Part shown: positions 41,654 to 49,966 of the stretch, piece after piece | How positions within the stretch are numbered: the first letter of the stretch is position 1 | How the letters are laid out: each line of letters opens with the position of its first letter | Assembly: GCA_023424965.1 (NCBI GenBank) | Contig: JAFADI010000012.1 | Coordinates: forward strand, 62,001 to 126,000 | Length of the DNA: 64,000 nucleotides | Direction of reading: 5' to 3' | DNA from: Bacillota bacterium | Lineage (GTDB): Bacteria > Bacillota > Clostridia > Acetivibrionales > JAFADI01 | Notes under the pieces: generated by a model | The model's input: the letters and a program-made list of their open reading frames with translations, nothing else | Told to the model about the DNA's origin: nothing | Database searches by the model: none | Translations under genes and position numbers: made by a program

Positions 41654-43138
41654 ATGCTTAAAATGTTGGCTTTTGACCTTGGAGCCAGCAACGGCAGAGC
41701 GGTGCTGGGTTCCTTTGACGGAAACCGGGTGACCGTCCGGGAGATGCACCGGTTCTCCAATACTCCGGTGCGTGCGGCCGGAATGCTCTACTGGGATGTG
41801 CTGAGGCTTTTCCATGAGATACAATGGGGGATTTCAAAGTCTGCAAGGGAGCATGGCGATATCGTATCCCTGGCTGTGGATACCTGGGGTACCGATTTCG
41901 GCCTGCTGGATGAAAAAGGGTACCTGCTGTCCAACCCCTACCATTACAGGAACACCTATCCCCTGGGGACACTGGAGGAAGTGCTGAAGAAGGTCACGCT
42001 GGAAGAACTGTACACAAGCATAGGGGCGGAGATGTATGAATTCACCACCCTGTTCATGGTGTACGCCATGCAAAGCAGGAATCATTCCCATTTCAAATGT
42101 GCCAGGACCTTTCTCTTCATGCCGGATTTGTTCAATTACCTCCTGTCAGGGGTCAAGACCACGGAATACACCATCGCCAGCACCAGCAGGCTGATCAGCG
42201 CGGAGAAGAAAAACTGGCTTTACGGCCTGATGGATACCCTGAACATCCCCCGGGAAATATTTACTGAAATCATAGCTCCAGGCACGGTCATCGGGGAGCT
42301 GAGGGATGAAGTGGCGGCGGAAACGGGCTGCAGGAAGCTTAAAGTAGTTGCAACCGCCTCCCATGATACGGCTTCCGCAGTGGCGGCACTTCCCGCCGAG
42401 GAACAGGATATCATCTACATCAGCAGCGGGACCTGGTCGGTGGTGGGCATTGAAGTGGAGCGCCCCATCATTACGGAAAAGGCCATGAAGAGCGGCTTCA
42501 TCAATGAAGGCGGAGTGTGCGGGAAAATCCGTTTTCTTAAAAACATTATGGGCCTGTGGTTTGTTGAAGCCTGCAGAAGCGATTGGGAGATGCGGGGCGA
42601 AGGCATTTCCTACGGCGAAATGGACGGTATGGCCGAAAGGGCGGTACAATTCGGTTCCTTTATCGACCCGGGCCACGAATCCTTTGTGCTCCATGGGGAT
42701 ATGCCGCGGAAAATAAGGGATTACTGCAGCCGGACTAGCCAGAGGGTGCCGGAGGACAAGGGCGCGGTCATCCGTACCATCAATGAGAGCCTTGCCATGG
42801 AATACAGGAGAACCATTGAGCAGCTCGAAGAATTCAGCGGTAAAAGGTTCAAGAAAATATTCATCGTAGGCGGGGGAGTAAAAAACAAGGCGTTGTGCCA
42901 GTATACCGCCAATGCCACGAAGAGGGAAGTGGTGGCCGGTTATTCCGAAACAGTGTCCCTGGGCAGTATTCTCGTACAGGCCATGGCCCTGGGAGAAATT
43001 GCGGGTTTGTCCCAGCTGAGGCAGGTTGCCAAGGAATCTTTTCCGGTCGAATACTATCACCCCCTGAAGCAGGAAGCATGGGATGAAGCTTACGAAGAGT
43101 ATCTGAAGGTGAGAAATAAAAACAATGAAAACATATAA
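41654..43138 (+). CDS. Rhamnulokinase-like FGGY carbohydrate kinase
   Basis: 494 residues from ATG 41654 (GAGGGTG upstream); GTG 41645 lies in that ribosome site. FGGY family, RhaB-like: LAFDLGASNGRAVLGSF at the N-terminus, SLAVDTWGTDFGLLDEKG with the catalytic Asp region, ATASHDTASAVAA and YISSGTWSVVGIE, and IVGGGVKNKALCQYTANAT. RhaB phosphorylates L-rhamnulose at O1; relatives accept L-fuculose and other ketoses. No rhamnose isomerase gene is near, so the substrate may enter as a ketose or be isomerised elsewhere. The next gene is a class II aldolase that would split the product. Confidence 0.88.
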   Translation: MLKMLAFDLGASNGRAVLGSFDGNRVTVREMHRFSNTPVRAAGMLYWDVLRLFHEIQWGISKSAREHGDIVSLAVDTWGTDFGLLDEKGYLLSNPYHYRNTYPLGTLEEVLKKVTLEELYTSIGAEMYEFTTLFMVYAMQSRNHSHFKCARTFLFMPDLFNYLLSGVKTTEYTIASTSRLISAEKKNWLYGLMDTLNIPREIFTEIIAPGTVIGELRDEVAAETGCRKLKVVATASHDTASAVAALPAEEQDIIYISSGTWSVVGIEVERPIITEKAMKSGFINEGGVCGKIRFLKNIMGLWFVEACRSDWEMRGEGISYGEMDGMAERAVQFGSFIDPGHESFVLHGDMPRKIRDYCSRTSQRVPEDKGAVIRTINESLAMEYRRTIEQLEEFSGKRFKKIFIVGGGVKNKALCQYTANATKREVVAGYSETVSLGSILVQAMALGEIAGLSQLRQVAKESFPVEYYHPLKQEAWDEAYEEYLKVRNKNNENI

Positions 43139-43154
43139 TTGCGGGGTGGAATGG

Positions 43155-43823
43155 ATGCAAAACGAAAAGACTTTAAAGGAAGAAATTTGTGAGATCGGCA
43201 GAAGGGTGTATACCAACGGATTTGTTGCCGCAAATGACGGGAACATATCCATGAAAATCAGTGAGGATGAATATTTGACCACGCCTACGGGAATCAGCAA
43301 GGGCTATCTGACACCGGACATGATCGTGAAGGTGAATTCCAGGGGAGAGATCCTCCAGGGTACATATAAGCCTTCTTCGGAAATCAAGGTCCACTTGAAG
43401 GTTTACCAGGAGAGACCCGACGTGAAGGCGGTTGTCCACGCCCATCCTCCCCATGCCACGGCCTTTGCCGTTGCAGGCATCCCTCTGGACAAATGCCTGC
43501 TGCCGGAGACGGTTTTCGGACTGGGAAGCGTGCCTGTGGCCGAATATGCCATACCCGGCTCTCAGGAACTGGCAGACGGGATAGTCATGTACCTTCAGAA
43601 CCATGACGCCATCCTGCTGGCAAACCATGGCTCGGTGACCGTTGGAGCGGACCTGACCGCAGCCTATTACAAGCTGGAGAGCCTTGAATTCTATGCCAAA
43701 GTAACTTTGTTTACAAAGCTCATAGGAACCCAGAAGGAACTGCCCCCGGAGGAAGTTGAAAAGCTGCTGGCGGCAAGGAAGGCCGCCAATATTCCCGGCA
43801 GGCATCCCCTGCTCAGGGAATGA
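43155..43823 (+). CDS. Class II aldolase (fuculose/rhamnulose-phosphate aldolase family)
   Basis: 222 residues from ATG 43155 (GGGGTGGA upstream). AraD/FucA family: FVAANDGNISMKISEDEYLTTPTGISKG, Glu in YKPSSEIKVHL, zinc-binding His in VVHAHPPHATAFA and LLANHGSVTVG. It would cleave a ketose 1-phosphate into dihydroxyacetone phosphate and lactaldehyde or glycolaldehyde. It follows the RhaB-like kinase by 16 bases and its stop overlaps the possible start of the PfkB gene. The size agrees with FucA rather than the longer RhaD. Confidence 0.9.
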   Translation: MQNEKTLKEEICEIGRRVYTNGFVAANDGNISMKISEDEYLTTPTGISKGYLTPDMIVKVNSRGEILQGTYKPSSEIKVHLKVYQERPDVKAVVHAHPPHATAFAVAGIPLDKCLLPETVFGLGSVPVAEYAIPGSQELADGIVMYLQNHDAILLANHGSVTVGADLTAAYYKLESLEFYAKVTLFTKLIGTQKELPPEEVEKLLAARKAANIPGRHPLLRE

Positions 43824-43861
43824 GGACGGGAATGGAGGAGCTTAAAAAGGGGGATACGGCA

Positions 43862-45070
43862 ATGGAAAGTAACAGTAATTTTGACGCCGTTGTGGCGGGA
43901 CATATCTGCCTGGATATCATACCCGGCTTTATCGATGAGGGCAGGAGGGAACTGGACCAGATATTCATGCCGGGCAAGGTCTTGAATGTTGCGGGTGCGA
44001 AAATATCCACCGGAGGCGCCGTGTCCAATACGGGAGCCGCTCTTTCAATTCTGGGCGCCTGTACAAGGCTGATGTGCAAAGTCGGGGACGACCCTTTCGG
44101 AGACATCGTTAAAAAAGTGCTGCGGGAAAAAGGCATTATGGAGGGCATCAGTACCTCGGAGCTTGCACCCACGGCCTTTTCCATTGTGCTGTCGCCGCCC
44201 GGCATCGACAGGATATTTCTCCATGACCCGGGGGTCAACGATTATTTCGAGTGCAGCGATGTGGATTTCGACACGGTGAAAAGGGCCAGGCTTTTTCATT
44301 ACGGCTACCCCACGGCCATGAGGGAGATGTACCGGAACGACGGGGACCAACTGGTGGAGATGTACCGGAAAGTAAAAAGCCTGAACGTAACCACTTGCAT
44401 GGACCTTGCAGTGCCCGCCCCTAATGCGGAATGCAGCAGGGTAAACTGGAGACACCTTCTCGAGAGGGTACTGCCCTTTGTAGACATCGTTACCCCCAGC
44501 ATAGAGGAAATCTACCTGATGCTGCGGAAGGAGGAGTATACCAGGCTTTGCGAATCCGCTCCCGGTGTCGAACTCATCGACGTAATGGATATGAAGGTGG
44601 TGCAGGAGTTGGGGGAAGAGCTTCTGGCCCTTGGCGTAAAGATTGCCATCATCAAATGCGGGAAAAAGGGATTTTATATACGGACGCAGGATTCCACCGT
44701 TTTATCGGGGATGGGAAAGGCCGTGCCGCCGGATCTGCATAACTGGGGCGGCAGGGAACTGCTGGAAGAGATATACCGGGTGGAGAGGGTGGTTTCCGCC
44801 ACCGGAGCGGGGGACACAAGCATCGCAGGATTCCTGGCCTCCTTTTTGGCGGGGAGGACCATTGAGCAGTCGATACAGATGGCCTGTGCCGTAGGAGCCT
44901 GTTGTGTGCAGACTTTTGATGCCCTGAGCGGCATAAAGTCCATGGTGGAAACTATTGCAGACATCGAAGCGGGCTGGGAGAAGGAGAGGATATGCCTCGG
45001 CTCCTCACACTGGAAGTATGACGGTGTCAGGAAGGTCTGGGCCGGTAAAAGGGACACAATAATAAAATAG
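43862..45070 (+). CDS. PfkB-family carbohydrate kinase
   Basis: 402 residues from ATG 43862, which has GGGGG upstream; in-frame ATGs at 43820 (overlapping the aldolase stop) and 43832 are possible. PfkB fold: AGHICLDIIPGF, the Gly-rich GGAVSNTGAALSILG, KVGDDPFGDIVKKVL, and the catalytic GAGDTSIAGFLASFLAG near residue 310. It is longer than usual (about 310-330), with an insert near residues 215-300. Likely to phosphorylate a sugar or sugar phosphate for the ketose-bisphosphate aldolase encoded 18 bases downstream. The exact sugar is not determinable. Confidence 0.88.
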   Translation: MESNSNFDAVVAGHICLDIIPGFIDEGRRELDQIFMPGKVLNVAGAKISTGGAVSNTGAALSILGACTRLMCKVGDDPFGDIVKKVLREKGIMEGISTSELAPTAFSIVLSPPGIDRIFLHDPGVNDYFECSDVDFDTVKRARLFHYGYPTAMREMYRNDGDQLVEMYRKVKSLNVTTCMDLAVPAPNAECSRVNWRHLLERVLPFVDIVTPSIEEIYLMLRKEEYTRLCESAPGVELIDVMDMKVVQELGEELLALGVKIAIIKCGKKGFYIRTQDSTVLSGMGKAVPPDLHNWGGRELLEEIYRVERVVSATGAGDTSIAGFLASFLAGRTIEQSIQMACAVGACCVQTFDALSGIKSMVETIADIEAGWEKERICLGSSHWKYDGVRKVWAGKRDTIIK

Positions 45071-45088
45071 ATTATATGGAGGAGCATT

Positions 45089-45949
45089 ATGGCGATTGTA
45101 ACTTTGAAGGAAGCGTTAAGAAAAGCGGAAGAAGGCGGCTATGGCATCGGGATGTTCAACGTCATCAACATAGAGACCATTCAGTCTGTTTTGCTTGCAG
45201 CGGAAGAAAATTCATCCCCCGTAATCATGAGCCTGCCGGAGGTGGACTGGTGGTACGTGGACATGGACCTTGTGATGAAGGCCATGGTTGAAAAGGCCCG
45301 TGCCAGCAGCGTACCCGTGGTTCTCCACTATGACCACGGGCATGATCTTGGGTTCATGAAAAAACTTCTGGAGCACGGGTGGACCTCCCTTATGATTGAC
45401 GAGTCCACAAGGCCTCTGGAAGAGAATATCGAGATTACGGCAAGGGTTGTGGAAATGGCTAGAACCTACGGGGCTTCCGTTGAGGGAGAGCTGGGGCATG
45501 TTCCCGGAAATGAAGGCCAGGTGGAGCATGAAGAGGAGATCCTGGACATGTACACAAAGGTGGAGGAAGCGGCCTATTTCGTTGAAAGGACGGGCGTGGA
45601 CGCCCTGGCCGTGGCGGTGGGCACCGTCCATGGAGAATACAAGTTTACGCCGAAGCTGAACTTCCAGAGGCTTGGAGAACTGAACGACAGGCTGGATATC
45701 CCCCTGGTCCTCCACGGAGGGTCGGGATTGACTGCGGAAGACTTCAGGAGATGCATCGACCTGGGGATCAGAAAGATCAATGTTTTCACCGAGATCATCC
45801 TCGAACCGGGGAAGGCCGTTAAGGAGAGATTGGCCCAGGAACCTTCCTGGAAGCTGACCTATATGGACTTGATGGGCCTGTCCATCAACGTCATGAAGGA
45901 TGCGGTAAAAAAGAATATGGACATCTTTAGAAGCACCAATAAAGCGTGA
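45089..45949 (+). CDS. Class II ketose-bisphosphate aldolase (Fba/GatY/IolJ family)
   Basis: 286 residues; TATGGAGGAGC precedes the ATG. Zinc-dependent aldolase: GIGMFNVINIETIQSVL, VVLHYDHGHDLGFMKKLLEHGWTSLMIDES with the catalytic Asp and zinc His, EGELGHVPGNEGQ, VAVGTVHGEYKF, VLHGGSGLTAEDFRRCIDLGIRKINVFTE. It splits a ketose bisphosphate such as fructose, tagatose or a deoxy-sugar bisphosphate into two triose units. Its pairing with the PfkB kinase suggests a kinase-aldolase module separate from the RhaB/FucA-like one in the same operon. Confidence 0.92.
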   Translation: MAIVTLKEALRKAEEGGYGIGMFNVINIETIQSVLLAAEENSSPVIMSLPEVDWWYVDMDLVMKAMVEKARASSVPVVLHYDHGHDLGFMKKLLEHGWTSLMIDESTRPLEENIEITARVVEMARTYGASVEGELGHVPGNEGQVEHEEEILDMYTKVEEAAYFVERTGVDALAVAVGTVHGEYKFTPKLNFQRLGELNDRLDIPLVLHGGSGLTAEDFRRCIDLGIRKINVFTEIILEPGKAVKERLAQEPSWKLTYMDLMGLSINVMKDAVKKNMDIFRSTNKA

Positions 45950-45976
45950 AATAAAATATGCAGCATGTCAGGGGAG

Positions 45977-46004
45977 AGGAAGGCGGAAACGTCTTCCTTT
46001 TTCC
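45977..46004 (+). terminator. Intrinsic terminator of the first ROK operon
   Basis: AGGAAG (45977-45982) pairs with CTTCCT (45993-45998), with further pairing inside, and T residues follow. Confidence 0.65.
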
Positions 46005-46054
46005 TTTGGAGATACGGGAAGAAGACTTGACGGATGGTTGGGGATGACATATAA

Positions 46055-46100
46055 TTTATTTGTAAATTGAATTGACAAATAAATAGAAATAACATATATG
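46055..46100 (+). promoter_or_regulatory. Promoter and palindromic operator of the second ROK operon
   Basis: TTGACA (46072-46077), 17 bases, TATATG (46095-46100). TTTATTTGT (46055-46063) and ACAAATAAA (46075-46083) form a perfect 9-base inverted repeat with an 11-base spacer across the -35 box. Its sequence differs from the operator of the first ROK operon, so the two regulators probably have separate sites. Confidence 0.7.
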
Positions 46101-46130
46101 GCGAATTAACATATGCTGTGGGAGGATAGG

Positions 46131-47357
46131 ATGATTTCGAAATATTTTAAAAAGGAAGGGACCAATCTTGAAGATGTGCAGGAAATGAACCGGGCCCTCA
46201 TCATCAGGCTGCTGAGGCAAATGCCCGTGTGTTCCCGGGCGGACCTGGCAAAGGCCACCGGATTGAAACGGGCAACCATCACAAACATTATTGGTGATCT
46301 CATTAACTGGGGGCTGGTGAAGGAAATGGGAATCATCGACGGAGATAAAGGTAGGCGGTCCATAGGAATAACCCTGAATTCCGGTGTGTATAAGGTTATC
46401 GGTGTCAGACTGGCCAGAAAATATTTCTCCGTGGGCTTGTTCGACATTTCAGGGACAGAGTACAGCATCCGGACAGAGGAGATCGATAACCTTTCCGACT
46501 CGGAAGCCACACTGGAAAAGATGAAGAATATCATAGAAGACATTCTGAAACAGGAAGGGGCAAATAATGTCATCGGCATCGGCTGTGCCATTCCCGGTCC
46601 GTTTTTCCGCAACGAAGGGAAGATGGCGCTCATAACCGAGCTGGCAGGCTGGGAGAAGATATCCCTCAAGGAGGAGCTTGAATCCCTGTCCGGGCTGCCG
46701 GTTTACCTGGAGCATGACGCCAATGTGGGAGCCCTGGCGGAATGGTGGCTGGGTTCCAACCGGAGGGAATCGGGAACGCTGGTATACGTGGCTGCGGGGC
46801 AGGGTGTGGGAGCGGGTATTGTAATGGAGGGAAAGGTTTTCAGGGGATCCGTAGGCGTGGCGGGAGAAATCGGGCATATGAGCATCGCCTATGACGGACC
46901 CCGGTGTGAATGCGGCAACAATGGCTGTCTCACAAACTACAGCTCGACGATTGCTCTGATGAAGGAAATAGAAAAACAGCTTCCGGCATACCCCGGGAGC
47001 GTACTGAAGGGAAATTGCACCCTGGATTCCGTCTTTGAAGCCATCGAGGAGGAAGACCCACTGGCCGTGGAAGTATTTGCAAAGACCGCAAAATACCTGG
47101 GATTCGGACTGGTGAATCTGGTCTATGCGTATAACCCGGACGTGATCATCATAGGAGACGAGCTGGCCAGAGCCGGCTCCAGGCTTCTGCGGATATGCAG
47201 GGAAACGGTGGAGAAGCACCTTTCTCCCAACCTTTTTAGAAGCCTGAGCATCGACATCAGTTCCTTTGAAAAAGATTCCGTGCTGATCGGCGCAGGAGCG
47301 CTTGCCGTAGACAATGTTTTCCGCAGGCCGTCTCTGATCCGGCAATTAACAAAATAA
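46131..47357 (+). CDS. ROK-family transcriptional regulator 2
   Basis: 408 residues from ATG 46131 (GGGAGG upstream). Clearly a paralog of the regulator at 40413 over its full length: EDVQEMNRALIIRLLRQMPVCSRADLAKATGLKRATITNII for the helix-turn-helix, VYLEHDANVGALAEWWLG, GQGVGAGIVMEGKVFRGSVGVAGEIGHMS. The zinc motif is CECGNNGCLT, with the three Cys kept but the usual final Glu replaced by Thr. It leads an operon with xylulokinase, an aldo/keto reductase and a fused E1 enzyme. It probably senses a pentose or its product. Confidence 0.92.
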   Translation: MISKYFKKEGTNLEDVQEMNRALIIRLLRQMPVCSRADLAKATGLKRATITNIIGDLINWGLVKEMGIIDGDKGRRSIGITLNSGVYKVIGVRLARKYFSVGLFDISGTEYSIRTEEIDNLSDSEATLEKMKNIIEDILKQEGANNVIGIGCAIPGPFFRNEGKMALITELAGWEKISLKEELESLSGLPVYLEHDANVGALAEWWLGSNRRESGTLVYVAAGQGVGAGIVMEGKVFRGSVGVAGEIGHMSIAYDGPRCECGNNGCLTNYSSTIALMKEIEKQLPAYPGSVLKGNCTLDSVFEAIEEEDPLAVEVFAKTAKYLGFGLVNLVYAYNPDVIIIGDELARAGSRLLRICRETVEKHLSPNLFRSLSIDISSFEKDSVLIGAGALAVDNVFRRPSLIRQLTK

Positions 47358-47371
47358 CAGGGAGGAAAAGT

Positions 47372-48871
47372 ATGGGCTGCTTGATGGGGATTGATCTGGG
47401 AACTTCCAGCGTAAAAACACTGATTATGGACTTTGAAGGAAATATAATGGGAACGGGGCAGGAGGATTACCGGTTTGACATACCCTGTGAAGGCTTTGCA
47501 GAGCAGCATCCGGAGACGTGGTGGCGGGCAACGGTAAACACGGTCAGGGAAGCGCTGGCCATGGCGGGGATATGCCCGGGGGAAATAAAGTGCATCGGCT
47601 TTTCAGGCCAGATGCATGGCATGGTACTGGTAGATAAGGAGCTTAACCCTGTGAGACCGGCCATTCTGTGGTGCGATCAGCGTTCAAGGCTCCAGGTGGA
47701 GGAGATTTATGAAAAGGTGGGAAGGGAGGAATTGGGAAGGCTTACATTAAACCCGGTGGCCACAGGCTTTCAAACTCCCTCTCTCCTATGGGTCAAGGAA
47801 CATGAGCCCGAAAATTACCACAATACCTACAAAGTTCTTCTTCCAAAGGACTATATCCGTTTGAAGCTCACGGGAGAAACGGGCTCCGACGTGACGGACG
47901 CGTCAAGCACCCTGGCTTTTGATACGGCGGCGGGAAAGTGGTCGGAAAGGCTTCTGGGCCTGTTAGACCTGGATATTGAAAAGTATCCGGTGTGCAAAAG
48001 GCCTTTTGACACGGCAGGTACCGTAACTCCCAGGGCAGCGAAGGAAACTGGCCTCGAACCGGGAATCTGGGTGGTGTTCGGAGGAGGGGACCAGCAAATG
48101 CAGGCGGTGGGAAACGGCATTGTAGATCCGGGGACCGCTTCTTCCACCATCGGAAGCGGTAGCATTATTTTTACTCCCAGCGAAAAACCTGTCTACGATA
48201 AAAAGCTGCGCATGCACACCTTTGCCAATGCCGTGCCCGGGACCTGGACCATCATGGGTGCAAGCCTTTGTGCAGGCTTGTCCCTCCGCTGGCTCAAGGA
48301 GAACATTATACGGGACGGAGACTTCAAAAGCATGGACAAACAGGCGGAGACCCTTCCCGCCGGAAGCGAAGGGCTGCTGTTTGTGCCCTATCTGGCGGGA
48401 GAGAGGACCCCACACATGGATCCATACGCGAGGGGCATGTTTTTTGGGCTGACGCTAAAGCACACCCGGGTCCACATGGCCAGAGCGGTCATGGAGGGCG
48501 CCGCCTTTGCGCTGCGGGACTCCCTGGAAATATTTGATGGACTGGGAATTGAAATAAACCGGGTGATTGCGTCCGGGGGCGGTGCCAAAAGTTCCCTGTG
48601 GCTTCAAATCCAGGCAGACGTTTTCCAGCGGGAGGTATACACCACAAAGATGTCGGAGCAGGCCTGCTTCGGAGCGGCCATCATGGCCGGTGTGGGTGCC
48701 GGCGTCTATCCTTCCGTGCGGGAGGCCTGCAGCCGGATTGTAAAGCACAACCCGAAGCCGGTATTGCCGGATCCGCATGATTCGGCGGTTTATAACCACA
48801 GCTATGAAGTTTATAAAGAATTGTATCAAAGGAACAGGGATTTGTTCAGGAGAATGACAACCAACACATAG
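47372..48871 (+). CDS. xylB: Xylulokinase
   Basis: 499 residues; AGGGAGGAAAAG precedes the ATG. FGGY kinase with MGIDLGTSSVKTLIMDFEG at the N-terminus and the xylulokinase signature GFSGQMHGMVLVD, with the catalytic Asp region WCDQRS. The C-terminal half has FGGGDQQMQAVGNG, GSIIFTPSEK, YLAGERTPHMDPYARGMFFG and IASGGGAKSSLWLQIQADVF. It phosphorylates D-xylulose to D-xylulose 5-phosphate. No xylose isomerase is near; the aldo/keto reductase next door could instead form xylulose through a polyol route. Confidence 0.9.
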   Translation: MGCLMGIDLGTSSVKTLIMDFEGNIMGTGQEDYRFDIPCEGFAEQHPETWWRATVNTVREALAMAGICPGEIKCIGFSGQMHGMVLVDKELNPVRPAILWCDQRSRLQVEEIYEKVGREELGRLTLNPVATGFQTPSLLWVKEHEPENYHNTYKVLLPKDYIRLKLTGETGSDVTDASSTLAFDTAAGKWSERLLGLLDLDIEKYPVCKRPFDTAGTVTPRAAKETGLEPGIWVVFGGGDQQMQAVGNGIVDPGTASSTIGSGSIIFTPSEKPVYDKKLRMHTFANAVPGTWTIMGASLCAGLSLRWLKENIIRDGDFKSMDKQAETLPAGSEGLLFVPYLAGERTPHMDPYARGMFFGLTLKHTRVHMARAVMEGAAFALRDSLEIFDGLGIEINRVIASGGGAKSSLWLQIQADVFQREVYTTKMSEQACFGAAIMAGVGAGVYPSVREACSRIVKHNPKPVLPDPHDSAVYNHSYEVYKELYQRNRDLFRRMTTNT

Positions 48872-48892
48872 GAAAGAGAGTGAGGGGATTTT

Positions 48893-49966
48893 ATGGCAAG
48901 CGTCAAAAGGGAGGTCCGGCGGCATACGGTGGACCCCAGGGAAGTTCCTCAGAAGGTCCTGTATACGGGAGTGAAGATGCCGGGAGTAGGCATGGGGACC
49001 TTTGGAAACGACAGGTTTTCCGGAGAAGAAGTTGCGGCCGCAGTAAAAGGCGGCATTGAATACGGGTACAGGCTGTTTGACTGCGCGTCGGCATACGGGA
49101 ATGAGGCGCAGATTGGAAAGGCATTCAGGGAGGCCATGGATAATGGTGTCAAAAGGGAGGAGCTTTTTGTCATCTCGAAATTATGGAACGACGTGCACGG
49201 AAAAGGGGATGTGCTCATCGCATGTGCAAAAACCTTAAAGGACCTGCAGCTGGATTACCTGGACATGTACCTGGTGCACTGGCCTTTTGCCAACACCCAT
49301 CCCAGAGGAGCGGCGCCGGACTACCGGGACCCGGGAGCCAGGCCCTACATCCATGAGAGGTACATGGAAACCTGGCGGCAGATGGAACGGCTGGTGAAGA
49401 TGGGCCTGGTGAGGCATATCGGCGTTTCAAACATGACCATTCCGAAGCTGGAGCTTTTGCTGCGGGATGCATCCATCCCCCCTGCCGCCAATGAGGTGGA
49501 GCTCCATCCCACGTTCCAGCAGCCGGAGCTTTTCAGGTACTGTACCGCAAAGGGCATACCTTTGATCGGGTATTCTCCCATCGGTTCGCCCACCCGGCCC
49601 GAAAGGGACAGGGATCATGGGGATGTTGCAGACATTGAAGATCCTGTGGTAAATCGGATTGCCCGCACCCACAGTATCCACCCGGCGGTGGTGTGCATCA
49701 AGTGGGCCGCCCAGAGAGGCCACATCCCGGTGCCCTCAACGGTGTATCCCAACGAGTATGAGAGCAACCTGCGGTGCGTAACGGAGGATCCCCTTACGGA
49801 AGCTGAAATGGAGGAACTGGCGGGAATGGATAAAAACTGCCGGCTTATCAAAGGCAAGGTGTTTTTATGGGAGGGAGCCAGGGACTGGAGAGATCTCTGG
49901 GACCCGGACGGCGAAATTCCCGGCCAAAGGAAAGGAGACCAACATGCCCAAGATTCAATTTGTTGA
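48893..49966 (+). CDS. Aldo/keto reductase
   Basis: 357 residues; GTGAGGGGATTTT precedes the ATG. AKR barrel with the catalytic tetrad visible: Asp and Tyr in YRLFDCASAYGNEAQIG, Lys in FVISKLWNDVHG, His in YLDMYLVHWPFAN. The N-terminal VKMPGVGMGTFG and C-terminal coenzyme site (VPSTVYPNEYESNLRCV) are typical of NADPH-dependent sugar or xylose reductase-like enzymes. It is about 30-40 residues longer than usual, with an extra N-terminal stretch and a C-terminal tail. The end overlaps the E1 gene by 23 bases, so translation of the two is probably coupled. Confidence 0.92.
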   Translation: MASVKREVRRHTVDPREVPQKVLYTGVKMPGVGMGTFGNDRFSGEEVAAAVKGGIEYGYRLFDCASAYGNEAQIGKAFREAMDNGVKREELFVISKLWNDVHGKGDVLIACAKTLKDLQLDYLDMYLVHWPFANTHPRGAAPDYRDPGARPYIHERYMETWRQMERLVKMGLVRHIGVSNMTIPKLELLLRDASIPPAANEVELHPTFQQPELFRYCTAKGIPLIGYSPIGSPTRPERDRDHGDVADIEDPVVNRIARTHSIHPAVVCIKWAAQRGHIPVPSTVYPNEYESNLRCVTEDPLTEAEMEELAGMDKNCRLIKGKVFLWEGARDWRDLWDPDGEIPGQRKGDQHAQDSIC